64,000 nt of DNA from Trichomonas vaginalis G3 (lineage: Eukaryota > Parabasalia > Trichomonadida > Trichomonadidae): the NCBI RefSeq assembly GCF_026262505.1, contig NC_067206.1, forward strand, positions 372,001-436,000. Reading direction: 5' to 3'. The position numbers and the translations under genes are program-made. Of this stretch, positions 9,813 through 21,700 are shown one piece after another (the stretch's first letter is position 1; every line of letters begins with the position of its first letter). The notes under the pieces were generated by a model. It saw nothing but the letters and a program-made list of their open reading frames with translations, did not search any database and had not been told where the DNA came from.

Positions 9813-11474
9813 ATGGGAATTCTTCGATTTTTAGCACCATCCAAGTTATTGATGGGATCACTCATTCTTATGGCCTTAACTTTCTGTTATTCTTGGGCCC
9901 AAATATATTTAAGAGACAAAACACTTGATTTTAAAAATATATTTCCAATAAATCAAACTCTTGATGCAAAATTATATTTCTCAACCTCGAAAAGAGACTT
10001 ACTAGATAAGGTGATTTGGAAAAATCAATCAATACATTATTTGAAGAATAATAAATTAAGCGAGAAATTTACTTTGACAATACCACAAGGAATTGCAAAA
10101 AATACATCACTAGGATACTTGACATTACAAATCCATGCAGTAGTAAATAAACAACATATATTTCTTCGAGAAAATACAAATTTAATTCATTGGAGGCGAA
10201 CAAAGGATAGATCAACCAAAAAGCTCATTGGTGGTGAATCCAATGTAAGCACAAATACTTATTCCTGGAAACCTTATGTTTATCAAAAATATAGATTTGA
10301 CTTAGTTTACTTTGAATTCTTGAATCCAAAATTGGGAATCGCTGATGTCTTTTCTCTTTCCCAATATCCTCAAGTTGCAAGGACTGCACTCAAATATGAC
10401 AAATTTTTCAATATTCCATCAGAGGAACGACTTCTAAACACTACACTAGATCATAACACAACACTTACATTAGAAATAAATATGCCACATAACTTCTGGT
10501 GGCAAATTAAATATAATTATGATATTGCTTGGCTTCAAATGCTAGATATATTAGGTGATGATATCTCTCATATGCTTAAATATTCGATGAACAAAATAAA
10601 ACGAATAATACTGGAAACTCCTTTATATATTTTAGTATTTACAGCTGTTTGCACAATTTTGCATTCAATTTTCCAGTACATGGCATTTGAACATGATATA
10701 AAGTTCTGGGCCAAGCGTAAAAACTTCCATGGTGTCTCAATGGGAACAGTTTTAAATAATTTCCTTTCAGACCTCATTATTTTGCTGTATTCAATAGACA
10801 CTGACACAGGAAATTTCCTGAGATTCACATATACTATCCAATGCTTCACAGGATTCTGGAAATTGTCAAAATTAGTTGATTTCTCTTTCAAACCACCATT
10901 TATCTCAATCAAAGCAGCCTACAGAGGTAAAGAAAATGATGCTGATAGAACAGGCCTCAAATATTGTTACATTGTCGTTACTCCTATCATTATTGGCTAT
11001 TGCATCTACGAATTGTTCACGCAAGAGTTCACAAACATCAAGAGCTATATCATTCATTCACTTGCAGCAGCAATTTATTCTTACGGCTTCCTCGGAATGA
11101 TTCCACAACTTTATGTGAACTACAAACTGAAAACTGTTGCTGGAATGAGTAAGGCTGCTTTCATTTATAAGTCTCTCAACACGTTTATTGATGATATTTA
11201 CACATTTGTTGAGAAAATGCCTCTTATGATGAAAATTGCTTGTTTTAGAGACGATATTATCTTCTTTGTCTGGCTTTATCAGTGCATGATATACAGAACT
11301 GATCCAACTCGTATTAATGAGTTCAATATGCAACAAAAAGAAGAAGAGGAAGAAAATTCAGAAAATGAAATTCAAGAAGAGCAAAAGGAAGTCAAAACAA
11401 ACGATGAAAGTCACGAAGGGCAAGAAAAAGATCGTGAGAATGAAGAAAAACATGAAGAAGGAAAAATTGAATAA
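9813..11474 (+). CDS. CLPTM1-family multi-pass membrane protein
   Basis: A 553-residue protein with an N-terminal membrane span (about 14-32), a large luminal domain with N-glycosylation sequons to about residue 255, and a C-terminal bundle of five to six spans. The diagnostic CLPTM1/TMEM family block is present near 1090-1310 bp into the gene: YGFLGMIPQLYVNYKLKTVA, then FIYKSLNTFIDDIYTFVEKMP, FRDDIIFFVWLYQ and YRTDPTRINEF. Family members are ER proteins. Human CLPTM1 retains GABA-A receptors, and the relative CLPTM1L scrambles GPI precursor lipids. The role here is presumably ER membrane or lipid handling. The last 45 residues are Glu/Lys-rich and cytosolic. An initiator-like TCATTTT precedes the ATG. 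Confidence 0.9.
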   Translation: MGILRFLAPSKLLMGSLILMALTFCYSWAQIYLRDKTLDFKNIFPINQTLDAKLYFSTSKRDLLDKVIWKNQSIHYLKNNKLSEKFTLTIPQGIAKNTSLGYLTLQIHAVVNKQHIFLRENTNLIHWRRTKDRSTKKLIGGESNVSTNTYSWKPYVYQKYRFDLVYFEFLNPKLGIADVFSLSQYPQVARTALKYDKFFNIPSEERLLNTTLDHNTTLTLEINMPHNFWWQIKYNYDIAWLQMLDILGDDISHMLKYSMNKIKRIILETPLYILVFTAVCTILHSIFQYMAFEHDIKFWAKRKNFHGVSMGTVLNNFLSDLIILLYSIDTDTGNFLRFTYTIQCFTGFWKLSKLVDFSFKPPFISIKAAYRGKENDADRTGLKYCYIVVTPIIIGYCIYELFTQEFTNIKSYIIHSLAAAIYSYGFLGMIPQLYVNYKLKTVAGMSKAAFIYKSLNTFIDDIYTFVEKMPLMMKIACFRDDIIFFVWLYQCMIYRTDPTRINEFNMQQKEEEEENSENEIQEEQKEVKTNDESHEGQEKDRENEEKHEEGKIE

Positions 11475-11733
11475 TTTTTCAAAAAAATTCTAATATTCTT
11501 CGGCTATTTACATTCATATTAGATAGTTATCTATTATATAAGCAATATATCTGTATAATAAAGAACTTTATTGTGAATATATAAATTTCATTATTTTTAT
11601 TTCGCGAATAGTTTCAGGATGTGAAATACTTATGAATGGTGCACTAAGTACTGACTACCTTGTGCCGTTGATCCCTTTAACTCATATGATTTCAAAATTG
11701 CGAATGGAAAAGAAAAAAAAATATTTTAGATGA

Positions 11734-13313
11734 AAGGTACATTCACTAGGCGATAACAGTAAAATGGGATGAAAATAGGATAAATAGCATCCCTATATAG
11801 TGCCTAACAATATTTATACGGGCCAAAAAAATTTGGCTAAAGATTTGGCGAGTTATAAAACTTAGAAAATTGAGAGGGATTTTTATTTTTGAATTTTTTT
11901 GGAAAGTTAAAATTGCGATTAAAAATCGATTTCCAGGAGAACTAAGCATCTCATCATATATTTAAATCGATAAAAATATTAAATAATAGTTGAATAGTAT
12001 AACAACATGAAATTATGGCTGAATCTACAGAAAAAATGAACATATTTGACATTTTTGAAAATTCATACGTTAGATGGTGACAGACTCATAAACTATACTT
12101 TAGCTAAGATTGATATATGATTTCAACAACACATGGTTAAAATCGTAAAAATATTTTAGATTTCAAAAAGATATATATGGTAATATAATGGAACAAAGTC
12201 AACAAATAGCATGTTAAATATGTTATAATTAACTTTTTATTAGATCCAATAGTAGATATCGAATGGTTTCCAGCTTTATGGTTAAATATTTTCTTTTCGA
12301 GCTTCTCTTTAACTGTTGTATTAAGGTTGTAAATTTTTGATGCTAGAAACTATGGAATCTTCTTTGCTGCTGCATTTTTCTTGAGAGTTCTTGCAATTTC
12401 GAATATATCTGCGCATTGTATGAAATGGGGGCTTTAAAATATCTTGAATCATAATAGGACTGCTTTTCCAAAGGAATGCTTATTTGTAAATCAGAGAGTT
12501 TCAAAATTGAGTGCAAGATTATCATCATAACTTTTGATTTTGCTGCGAAAAAGGAAGACAAGTAATTAACAAATCATTTACTGTTGTTCATCAAAAGAAG
12601 AAAACTTTGATAACAACCAATGATGATAAAATCAAGCTATCTTTTAATATTTTAAATTGATAAGACATTCAAAATATTTGAATGGTTTAAAATATTTTCT
12701 TTTAATTTCTATAAGATATTATCATGATTATATAATAAAATTTAAATTTTTATTCAAAAAGGCAATATTTCAAACTTTTAATTTCAAAAATCTTAATTCT
12801 GCAATAAGTGTATTTAATTGTAGCAAATTTAATGATCCCTCGTCATGCTTAGCAATTTGGAACTCATAAATTAATGATTTCTTCAAGTAAAATTCTGCAT
12901 TATTTCAAAAGTCAATAATTCTCTAGTAACTTTTCTTCAAACCCTAACCATTATATTATATGTATAATGGAGAATAATTGCAAAGAAAGATAGCCGAATT
13001 TACTGGGTAGTTCTTGTGATGCGAAATAATTGCAAATTAACACCTAGTTTTAACAGCATCAATCTCTTTTTGCTCTCATTTAAATGCATTCGCACACTTT
13101 AATTTTGAAATATAAGATTTTTGGAAATTATCAAATTTATCTGCTCAAATACTATAGATCTTCATAAGTGTTAATAGAATCATTAGCCTTACATATAGTG
13201 TTTAATATAATGATGCACATTATACTGGGATTCATTCCTTATTCATCTAGTTATTATAAGATTTACAACCCCATGAAAATTTAAAATTTTGTCAAAAATA
13301 GTGAATGTACCTT
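11734..13313. mobile_element. Non-autonomous MULE-like insertion
   Basis: A 1580-bp insert with perfect 15-bp terminal inverted repeats (AAGGTACATTCACTA at 11734-11748, complement at 13299-13313). It is bounded by a perfect 10-bp direct repeat, TTTTAGATGA (11724-11733 and 13314-13323). Reading frames inside are short and AT-rich with no recognisable transposase. A target duplication of 8-10 bp with short ends fits a Mutator-like or other long-duplication DNA transposon. The perfect ends argue for recent insertion. Confidence 0.75.
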
Positions 13314-13430
13314 TTTTAGATGACAATTTATAGTTTATCTCATAAGCATGCTAAATTCACTTTTAAAAAGACACCAATTAGCATAAATGGAAAAAACTGA
13401 CAACTTCTGAAAAACCGAAATTTATTTGAT

Positions 13431-13437
13431 TCATCTT
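13431..13437 (+). promoter_or_regulatory. Initiator-like element of the 13444 gene
   Basis: TCATCTT, A(+1) at 13433, lies 11 nt before the chosen ATG at 13444. It is one base off the TCAYW consensus. Confidence 0.45.
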
Positions 13438-13443
13438 TTATTA

Positions 13444-14253
13444 ATGTTTCCCTTATTTCTAATTGCTGGACCAATCACAGATGAAGGCTTTTATAAGCTA
13501 AATATCAACAAAGATAAAAACATCACTCTACTAACCTCCCAATACGACGTTTTTATTTTATCTTCAAATCAAATGACTGAAAGTCTTAACTTTGCAGTGA
13601 TAAATAGCGATAATTCCACATCAATAGTTGATTCAAAAGATCACAATATTGCAACTTCAATCAGAATTCAAAAAACAAACGTCACATTATTTTCAAAAGA
13701 CGAAAATACGCTTGACATATTCATTTTAAAAGATGGACAATGCAGTGATACAACATTACTTGCTCAGTCATCTTCTCATTTCAGCTTTTCATTGAGTTCA
13801 TCATCTGATAACAATATCTGTGTTTTTCCATATCAATTCCCATCATCTTTGAACATATCGATTGAAGGAAACTATACGATTTATTCAGGTGACAATTCCA
13901 CTCACAATTTAACTAAAAATACACAAACAAGTGATCTCTTGTTAAACGGCAGCTGCTACGTTAACTTAAGTGGAAATACAATATCTATGAATAGCACCAG
14001 CAGCCTCCCAGCAGGCGAAGATTCTGATTGCGCGGCTGTTTTGTTCAAAATTCTCTCTGGAACAACCGTAACGACACCTTCTAGCATTCCTTCATATACA
14101 ATGAGCTGCGAGCATAGCAACTTCAAGGTTGAACAGCAACAAGCTGCTAAACCACCGTGGGTTGTCATTATTCTCCTTATTCTCCTTATCTGCTTCTGCA
14201 TTGCATCTGGAATATACTCTTGCACCCACAAAAACAACAGCCAACTCAAATAA
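13444..14253 (+). CDS. Small type I surface glycoprotein
   Basis: About 269 residues, family not recognised. I start at the ATG at 13444 (MFPLFLIAGP) because the upstream codons lack an ATG and an initiator-like TCATCTT lies just before it. The hydrophobic start is a probable signal peptide. The ectodomain is Ser/Thr/Asn-rich with many N-glycosylation sequons (NIT, NST, NVT, NIS, NYT, NLS, NGS) and a few cysteines. A proline precedes one strong membrane span (PPWVVIILLILLICFCIASG, residues about 238-257), followed by a short basic tail. The layout is that of trichomonad surface proteins of unknown function. Confidence 0.7.
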   Translation: MFPLFLIAGPITDEGFYKLNINKDKNITLLTSQYDVFILSSNQMTESLNFAVINSDNSTSIVDSKDHNIATSIRIQKTNVTLFSKDENTLDIFILKDGQCSDTTLLAQSSSHFSFSLSSSSDNNICVFPYQFPSSLNISIEGNYTIYSGDNSTHNLTKNTQTSDLLLNGSCYVNLSGNTISMNSTSSLPAGEDSDCAAVLFKILSGTTVTTPSSIPSYTMSCEHSNFKVEQQQAAKPPWVVIILLILLICFCIASGIYSCTHKNNSQLK

Positions 14254-14657
14254 TTTTATTTTTATTTTATTTTGTCGAAAATTCGGAAACATATTCATCA
14301 TTACTAAGAAATCATGATGAATTATAATGTTTTATATTTTTATTTCCTAAGCTTAACCGTTAACTATTTGATTATTTTTTATCATTAAAGAATTTCATTG
14401 AGTTCTTGAATCTATTGAGAAAAAAATGCATTAATGGTTTACATCGATTCGATGAACATGATAATTATACTAAAGTTCCAAATTAAATATATTTCAAGCG
14501 CTTGAAATGATGCGCATCATTAGATTTGGAAAAGATTATCTTTATACCTTGCATTAAAATTTATTAATTCGATAAGCTTCACCAACGATAAGTGAAATAA
14601 AAAAATATTAAAAAAATAAAGTTCATAGGAATTGTAAAATTTCAATATAAAAAAAGT
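14254..14657. other. Spacer, nothing recognised
   Basis: AT-rich spacer between two convergent genes. No RNA gene or repeat seen. Confidence 0.5.
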
Positions 14658-15089
14658 TTAAAATTCGCAGTCTTCGAAGATGGAATATAATTCCTTGAAG
14701 TTGACATTTCCATCCTTATCTGCATCAATCTCCTTTAATTGAGACTGAGCTTCTTCCTTTGTTACTGGCTCGCCAACGAGGGAAGCAAAGTGGATCATTT
14801 CGTTAAGGTCAATAAGGCCATTGTGGTTCTTATCAACTTTTTCGAAAACTTTCTTGAAAAGTTCTTCTTTGTTTCCTGTAAGCTTAAGCTTATAGTAGGC
14901 AATGAATTCGTCGACTGTAATCTTTTCATCGCCATTTGTATCGAAGGCGACGATAGCTGCTGGGCATGTTGTTGAATCCCAGTCGAGTTCTCTGCATAAA
15001 TTCTTTAATTCTTCGGTGTTGAGGTTGCCATCCTTATCTGTGTCCATTTGAGCGAAAATATTCTTGGCTTTGGCGATATTAGCATCCAT
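14658..15089 (-). CDS. Four-EF-hand calcium-binding protein
   Basis: A 143-residue calmodulin-like protein. Four canonical 12-residue loops are visible: D16-E27 (DTDKDGNLNTEE), D50-E61 (DTNGDEKITVDE), D86-E97 (DKNHNGLIDLNE) and D122-E133 (DADKDGNVNFKE). All keep Asp at position 1 and Glu at position 12, so all four sites should bind calcium. The spacing is two pairs joined by a linker, as in calmodulin and troponin C, but it lacks calmodulin's conserved sequence and ends in a cysteine (CEF). It is a cytosolic calcium sensor or buffer with unknown target. A clean initiator-like element precedes the ATG. Confidence 0.93.
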   Translation of the reverse strand: MDANIAKAKNIFAQMDTDKDGNLNTEELKNLCRELDWDSTTCPAAIVAFDTNGDEKITVDEFIAYYKLKLTGNKEELFKKVFEKVDKNHNGLIDLNEMIHFASLVGEPVTKEEAQSQLKEIDADKDGNVNFKELYSIFEDCEF

Positions 15090-15096
15090 TGCTTAA

Positions 15097-15103
15097 GAAA
15101 TGA
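15097..15103 (-). promoter_or_regulatory. Initiator-like element of the EF-hand gene
   Basis: On the minus strand TCATTTC, with A(+1) at 15101, gives a 5' leader of about 11 nt. It matches the trichomonad initiator. Confidence 0.55.
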
Positions 15104-15768
15104 AGTCAATTTTACATCCTATCAAAACTTCACGTAATTTTGAATCATAGGATATCTCCATTACAATTTGATGTACATTAATATTTTACAAGAAAAAGCA
15201 AGAGATCAATTTGACACTTTTCAATCAAATAAAAAAAATCTTTTTTCTCCGCTCCAAAACCTTATTAAATGTCGCTTTTATATCAACTATTTATCATCTC
15301 CGCACGAAACTTATTGGATAAATCGAATTTTCCCAAAACTTTGTTGTTTTTTGAATCCATTACGAGTACATAAAGAATTGCTACATTTATGGTAGTATAT
15401 GAGAAGGACTCTCCAATATATCAAATATTGTTCTCTTGATTAAATATAAAAAATACGATCGTTTGTGAAAAAAATCAAATAATAGCATAAAAAATCTCAA
15501 TTTTCTCTAGTATTGGAGCCTAATTTAGCATGAGATATCATATTTTGATGCAGATATTCTGCTTATCTGCAACTTTATATGAGATATATATGTTTGGCTT
15601 GCATGGACAAAGGAATTTTTATATTTTATGAAAATATTGCATAAATATTGGCTAAAAATTACTCTATCATGAGAAGTTTTTTAAAAAAATTACAAAAACA
15701 AATCTTAAATTTACTCAAACAATAGATGAAAGTATTTTTAATTAAAACAAATATATATAAATAACAAA
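15104..15768. other. Spacer, nothing recognised
   Basis: Spacer between two minus-strand genes. Only short AT-rich frames occur, with no support as genes. Confidence 0.5.
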
Positions 15769-18700
15769 TTAAAGTATAGCTGGTGTAATAGATAAATGTC
15801 CCTTTGCGTCAACAGTTACGAAAGCAGATTTAAGCTGGTTATAAGTTGCGAACACTAAATCCTTTACACTGAAAATAGCTGTTTTCATGTTTTCAGGGAA
15901 CATTGCTTCGAAGAAAACCAATTTTCCAGATGCATCTTCTGCACAGATATAATCTGTGTCCACAAGATCAGAGAATGTGAAGACAGATTGAAGCGGTGTA
16001 TCTATCTTCGCTCTTTTAATTTCATCTCCATCGATTGATAAAACCAAAATTTCGCTGTCGCCAGTGCAAATGACGAAAGCCGAATTATTTGTTATTATCA
16101 AATGACGAGGCTGACAAGACAAAGATGATTTTCCAACGAATCTTCCGTCAACTAATGAATGAACTTCCACAGTTCCATCATCCAAAGCGACAGCAAATAT
16201 TTTCGCGTGTTCATGAGCTTTCAACAATTTAATTCTTTGTGTAGAATTATACAAAGTTATTGGCTGCAATTTCCTTGTTCTATCTGCTGCGTATTGGACT
16301 GTGCAACAATCCTGTGTATAAATAAATGACTTGTCGCAATAGTCAATGATAGAAACATCGATAAACAAGTTGTGTTCGACTTCCAAATTCGTTTCCTTGA
16401 ATATGGAGATCTTCTTGTTTTCAGGCGAATATCTTGCAATTCCTTTATTGTTGTGGGAATAAGAACAGTTCAAATCTTTGTTTAATGACATTAATTTGCT
16501 GGATTTCTTCTCATGGAACTCGGATTGGAATCCAAATGAATAAACAAAGATATCTCCATCTTCAAGGAACAACATAAATGAGTAATGCATTGGATTCTTC
16601 GTTTTAAGTGTCGCACAGTACAAAATATCTTTTTCAACCTTGATATTATAAGAAATATTCTTCGCTTTCTCAACTTTAAGAAGCTGTGAAGGTTGATGTG
16701 GTTTGCGGAAGATCTGTCTGTGTCCAAACGATGAATTTCCTTTAACTCCCCAAATGTTGTCGATGAATTTAGGAATAAGCGCTCTTATTTTCGCAGATTC
16801 AAGAGCTTTTCTATGTTTGTAAATGAAGTCAAACGAATTCACGTTATCTGATTGACAAACAACAGATTGCAAGTAAAAGAATTCAGGAGGAATGCAGCCG
16901 TTCTTGCAAACAGATTCTTCCAAACTCACAGGATTCTTTGGCTGTGTTCTAAGGACTCTTTCAAGCGATGGCTCGTTGTAAGTGCATTTCGTAATATCTC
17001 GTGCAGAGAAATTACTCAAAGAGTTAAGAACACTTGGAAATACAGGATAAAGGTTTTTGTCGTTGAATGATCTCCCACTCAAAATGTTGAGTTTCATGAG
17101 ATACTCGAAATTCGACAAAACTCCTCTTGACCAATCCATCGTCAAAGGGAATGACATGAACAATTCAGCAGAAGGCATTGACTGCACGAATTGTCCTGAT
17201 CCCATGTATTTCATGAAATTCTTGACGAATGATGATGAATCAGTTGGATTCAGATCAATTAAATATGATCTTCCATCGGAAATGTAGAATTCAACAGCTG
17301 TTTCGCTTTTAGAACGCTTTCTTGTCAACAAAACTCTGATCATTTGTATTGTGAAAGCTTTTACGAAAGAAGATCCAACTAAATAGACGCAATCTCTCAT
17401 AATTCTCAACGAGATTTCCCTTGAATTCTTTTTGGAAATCAATGAACAAGTTTGGATATAAACCAAATCTGTTTCAGGTGCAACTGGCTGTTTCTTTTTG
17501 ATCATTAATGGATATTTCAGCTTCATTGCACAGTAGTTCATGCATGTCTTCTTATCTCTAACCCTTTCATTTTCTTCCAAATTCTGTGATTTCATTTTTT
17601 GCGGCTTTTCCATTTCGTGCTGAATCAAACCGAAAACATTGTCTGCCAAAGAAGGAAACGCTTGTGTATCAGTTATTAACTGTTTCGTCTTCTTCAGGAT
17701 ATCTCTGAACTCATTAGAAAACTCTGTAAATGTCGATTTGAATCGATTTTCGTATTCTTTGTGGAATTTTTCGAAAAATTCAAGAGAATTATGAGTAAAT
17801 TCTATTTTCGGCTCTTGACTTAATTTCGAATCATCAATGAACAACAACAAATAGTTCTTTAACTTCTCATTCTTATACAAATCATAGCTAATCTGTGCAA
17901 TTAATTTCTGCGACCAAATACCCGTGTCACTTTTTAGATCAATGAAAAAGTTGATTGACATTTGAGAGATATCGTAACACATCAAGTGTTCCAAGTGTGT
18001 TACATTACTCAATTCATTCTGGTAAGGAGAGTCCTGACTTTGGTAAATGTTGAAGTCTTTAAATGGACTTTCACTGAACTTTTGCAACAAATAAAAATTA
18101 TGAGTAAAATTAGTGAAATGGAAAATAGAAGAAGTGAAACAAATATCAGCAATATAAGTAGTAAATGTATCATCAAAGTATTCTTTGTAATATCCCAAAG
18201 ATATAAAGAAACTCTCCAAAAACTTCTGAGAGCTGTAAGGAGTCAAAACTCCCAAAAACCTTGCGAAATTAACAATGTCATTAAGTTCTTTGTTTCTGCT
18301 TGGTGATCGAGACAAAACATAAGCAATGAAATTACTGAAAACATCAATTACATCTTCTTTCTGTATTGCTGCAATTAATATCCAAATAAACCATTGTTTT
18401 TGCGTCTTTATTTGCTTCCTTTCGTTTATCCAATTCTGAAGAATTTCTGCCAAAGGTTTCATATCAACATTTCCTTTCAACATGAAAATAATCAACAAAA
18501 GATATAAGTTCTCGTACTTCTGGAGATCATTAAACAGTCTATTCAACAACTCTGATGTGTCAATTTGTATCTGCAAAGCCGAAGATAACAAAAATTGACT
18601 TAATTTATCTCCAGATAAATTGTAAATCACCAAAACAGCGAGTTCAACAATATCTATGTCTTTCGACTTCAAGAAATAAGCTAAACACGAAGCATCGTAG

Positions 18701-21700
18701 TCAGGAAGTTTGACAATGGCCGGACAAATGTCTAAAACAAGTTTAAGAAGCTGTAAAACTGTTCCTTTGTTATCTCTCGAACTAGAAATGTAATAGAACA
18801 AAAGATTCAAATCATTCTTAGTTATATTCACGTATGCCAAGCGTTTGATAAGCAAAACGAAAAGATCTTGACATGTTTTGAGGTTTTCTTTTGAAAAAGT
18901 ATCAAAGATTGTTTGTCCAAGACGATGTTCGTGATTTCCTCTTGCATCGAAACAGAAGAAGAGTTTGTACTGTGCCATATATGTCTTAAACAAGTTTTTC
19001 TTCTTCTTTATCTCATTTGTTGAGAAAGGAATGACAATTTTGATCCAATGATTCAAAATAAAAATGAAATTGTCACTTTTTGATTGATTCCAAAGCCATG
19101 TGTTCAAAATCAAAGAAAACAACCATTCTGATCTGAGACTTCCATCAGTTAAACTAGTACAGAATAAGTTCCACATGGCTTTGTAAAGTTCTACAGTCAA
19201 AAGTGAAGTGTTCTTAAAAAGTGACGCCAAAATATTTGGTACAGATCTAAACAATCTTTGTGATAAAGAACTTGCCTTGAAAATTGTTGACAAGACTTCT
19301 ATGACTGTTAAAGTGTTGTCTACGGAATGGTCTTGGTATTCGAAGAACTTGCAGATGGTTGCAGTGTTGTTCGCTCTTGCCAAACTCTCCAATAAAGTGT
19401 AAGGAACTTTTTGACAATAGTTTATTTTCGTGTTTACAATTTGGTCATCAACTTTTATTTCTTTGGCTTTGAGGACTTCATTTAAGTCGATTATCTTATT
19501 CAGACGTGTTGCTTGTATCAAATCATCTGAATATCCTTGGTACAAAACAATATCTGATAAATAACCACAAGAATAACTAGAACCGCCGTCGCAAACAGCC
19601 AAAATTGGATTTTCAATGAAAGAATATCCAACGAAATCAGATTCATTCAAGTGTTCTTGGTTAGAAATGGGATGGAATCTTATTGGCTTTGATTTCATGT
19701 TGACTCCAATTTGGACAGTATTCCACTTTCCCGGATAAAAGCTTCTGTTCACTAAAACAACTCTTACTTTTGCTTGGTTTTCGTTGTGTAACATTGCGTA
19801 AATTGTTTTCTGTGACAAATAAAAAGAAAAAGTGGAATTAGGTATAGAGAAATTGAATAAATTGACTTCTTCAGTGCTCAAATTAGATGTCAATGGATCA
19901 ATATATATCTTGAACGATAAAGTAAAACCGTCATTTAAAAGTGACATTGGAATTTTTGCTTCAAAAGGCGGTGGAGTCAAACCAATTGTAAATTTCTTTG
20001 ATATCTGGTTCCGCATCAAATGTAATTCAGATAATAAATCATTTGATAAACAACCACCTTTTGAAATGTGAAGTGAAATCAAATTGGCTATTTGATTGTT
20101 ACTTTTTGATCTAAAAATAGAGAACATCAATGGTTTTGCTATTTCAGACCATGTTTCAGCATCAATTTCTAAAATAAAATTGATTTTGCCAAAAGTGATT
20201 GTCACTTTTCTGTCACTTTTATCGATCACCTCATTTATGTACAGCATGCAAATTATATCTATTCCGCCTTCATGCAGCATTGATTTATTGTACTCAGAAT
20301 CCTGCGAAATCAAAGAAAATTTTGTAAATAATTCTGCCACTTTTTTAGAATTAATTCCAACAGCAGCGACCAAATACGGCAAAAACTGAGGAACTCTGAT
20401 CAGAAAGATGTTTGTTGCGCACGTTCCTTCTGTTAAAATAGAATATAATATAGAGAAACTCTCATTAGAGCATCCATCTTCATCAATTCCATGAACAACA
20501 GAAATTATTTTCATAATAAATTCAGAATTTTCCAAAATTTTTTTGTTGACTCTGACAATCAAAGAAAAGAAACGTAAGAAATTACTTAAAACACTCTTGT
20601 TCTTGCTCTTCGACAAATAAACAAATAAAGAATATAAACAAGGCTCGAATTGCATTGCAATCTTTTCATGTATGCTCTGAGATAAACATTCAGTGATGTA
20701 ATAAGCCAAAAGTGATGATCTCTCGTTGTTTGGATCATTGGAACACATCTGACATGCTTCTGAAAATGAATTCGCAACTCCAGAAACATTTATTTCTGTG
20801 TTTATTTGGCTCAATGAGTCCCTCAACGCTCTGACAGTGTATTTCGTCAATTCTACCTCGTACATGTTGTTGGAGAAGGCGGAGTTGAAGGAAGAAAGCT
20901 CAAGACACCTGATAAATGTGTATTCTGAGTAAAGTGGCCATAAAAGAAAAGAAAAAATTGCAATTTGAGATCTAATTGACTCAATATTCTTAGATAAGCC
21001 TCGTAAATTAACAAACACGGAGTTGATCTTCATAAGTAATGCATCTTCTACAAATAAACTGGGTAAAAATCCGCAAATCTGACATCTGATCAAATTCTCT
21101 GCGAAAAGTATTGGATATTTGCTGTCGAAGGCTGTGAGTATTAATTCTGGACTGATCATACGTATATCTTCGAAGAAAAGCCTTCTCAATGCGAGAATTT
21201 CTTTTCTGACAGGAATTTCGCTGAAAATAGTCTCTTCTGGATTAAATATCTTCGATGTAATGACTCTGGGTATAACCCCTGTTAGAATGGCCGGAGTTGC
21301 CGTCGCTTTCAAGATTACAAAAAATGAGTTAAATAATTCAATCAAAAATTCAAATTGGTGAACAGTAGCAAGAAGATTCAACATACTCTGGAAGAAAACA
21401 TCACGCATTTCTGGTGTTGCGTGAAAAAGAGCTTCAGAAATTTCAATTGATTTTTGATAGACTTGTGAACAGATTGTGACGACATAATCAAGGTCATCGT
21501 AAGGTGGTTGTTTCAGTTCATCGAAAAGAGACTTCTTAAGTTCATCAGAGTATTCGATTTTTTCGATATTTTGTTTTTCGATTTGGTAAGGAGCATTTTG
21601 CGGAGTATTAGTAACTGTATAAGCAAAGAAGACTGATGGTAGTAAAACGAAAGAGTCATTTAAAATTTTGCATTCAGAAAAATTCGAAATTCGGCAAACC

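Noticed and set aside
15168-15395. 75-codon frame between EF-hand and BEACH genes
   Set aside because: No start context, no domain, typical chance frame in AT-rich spacer.
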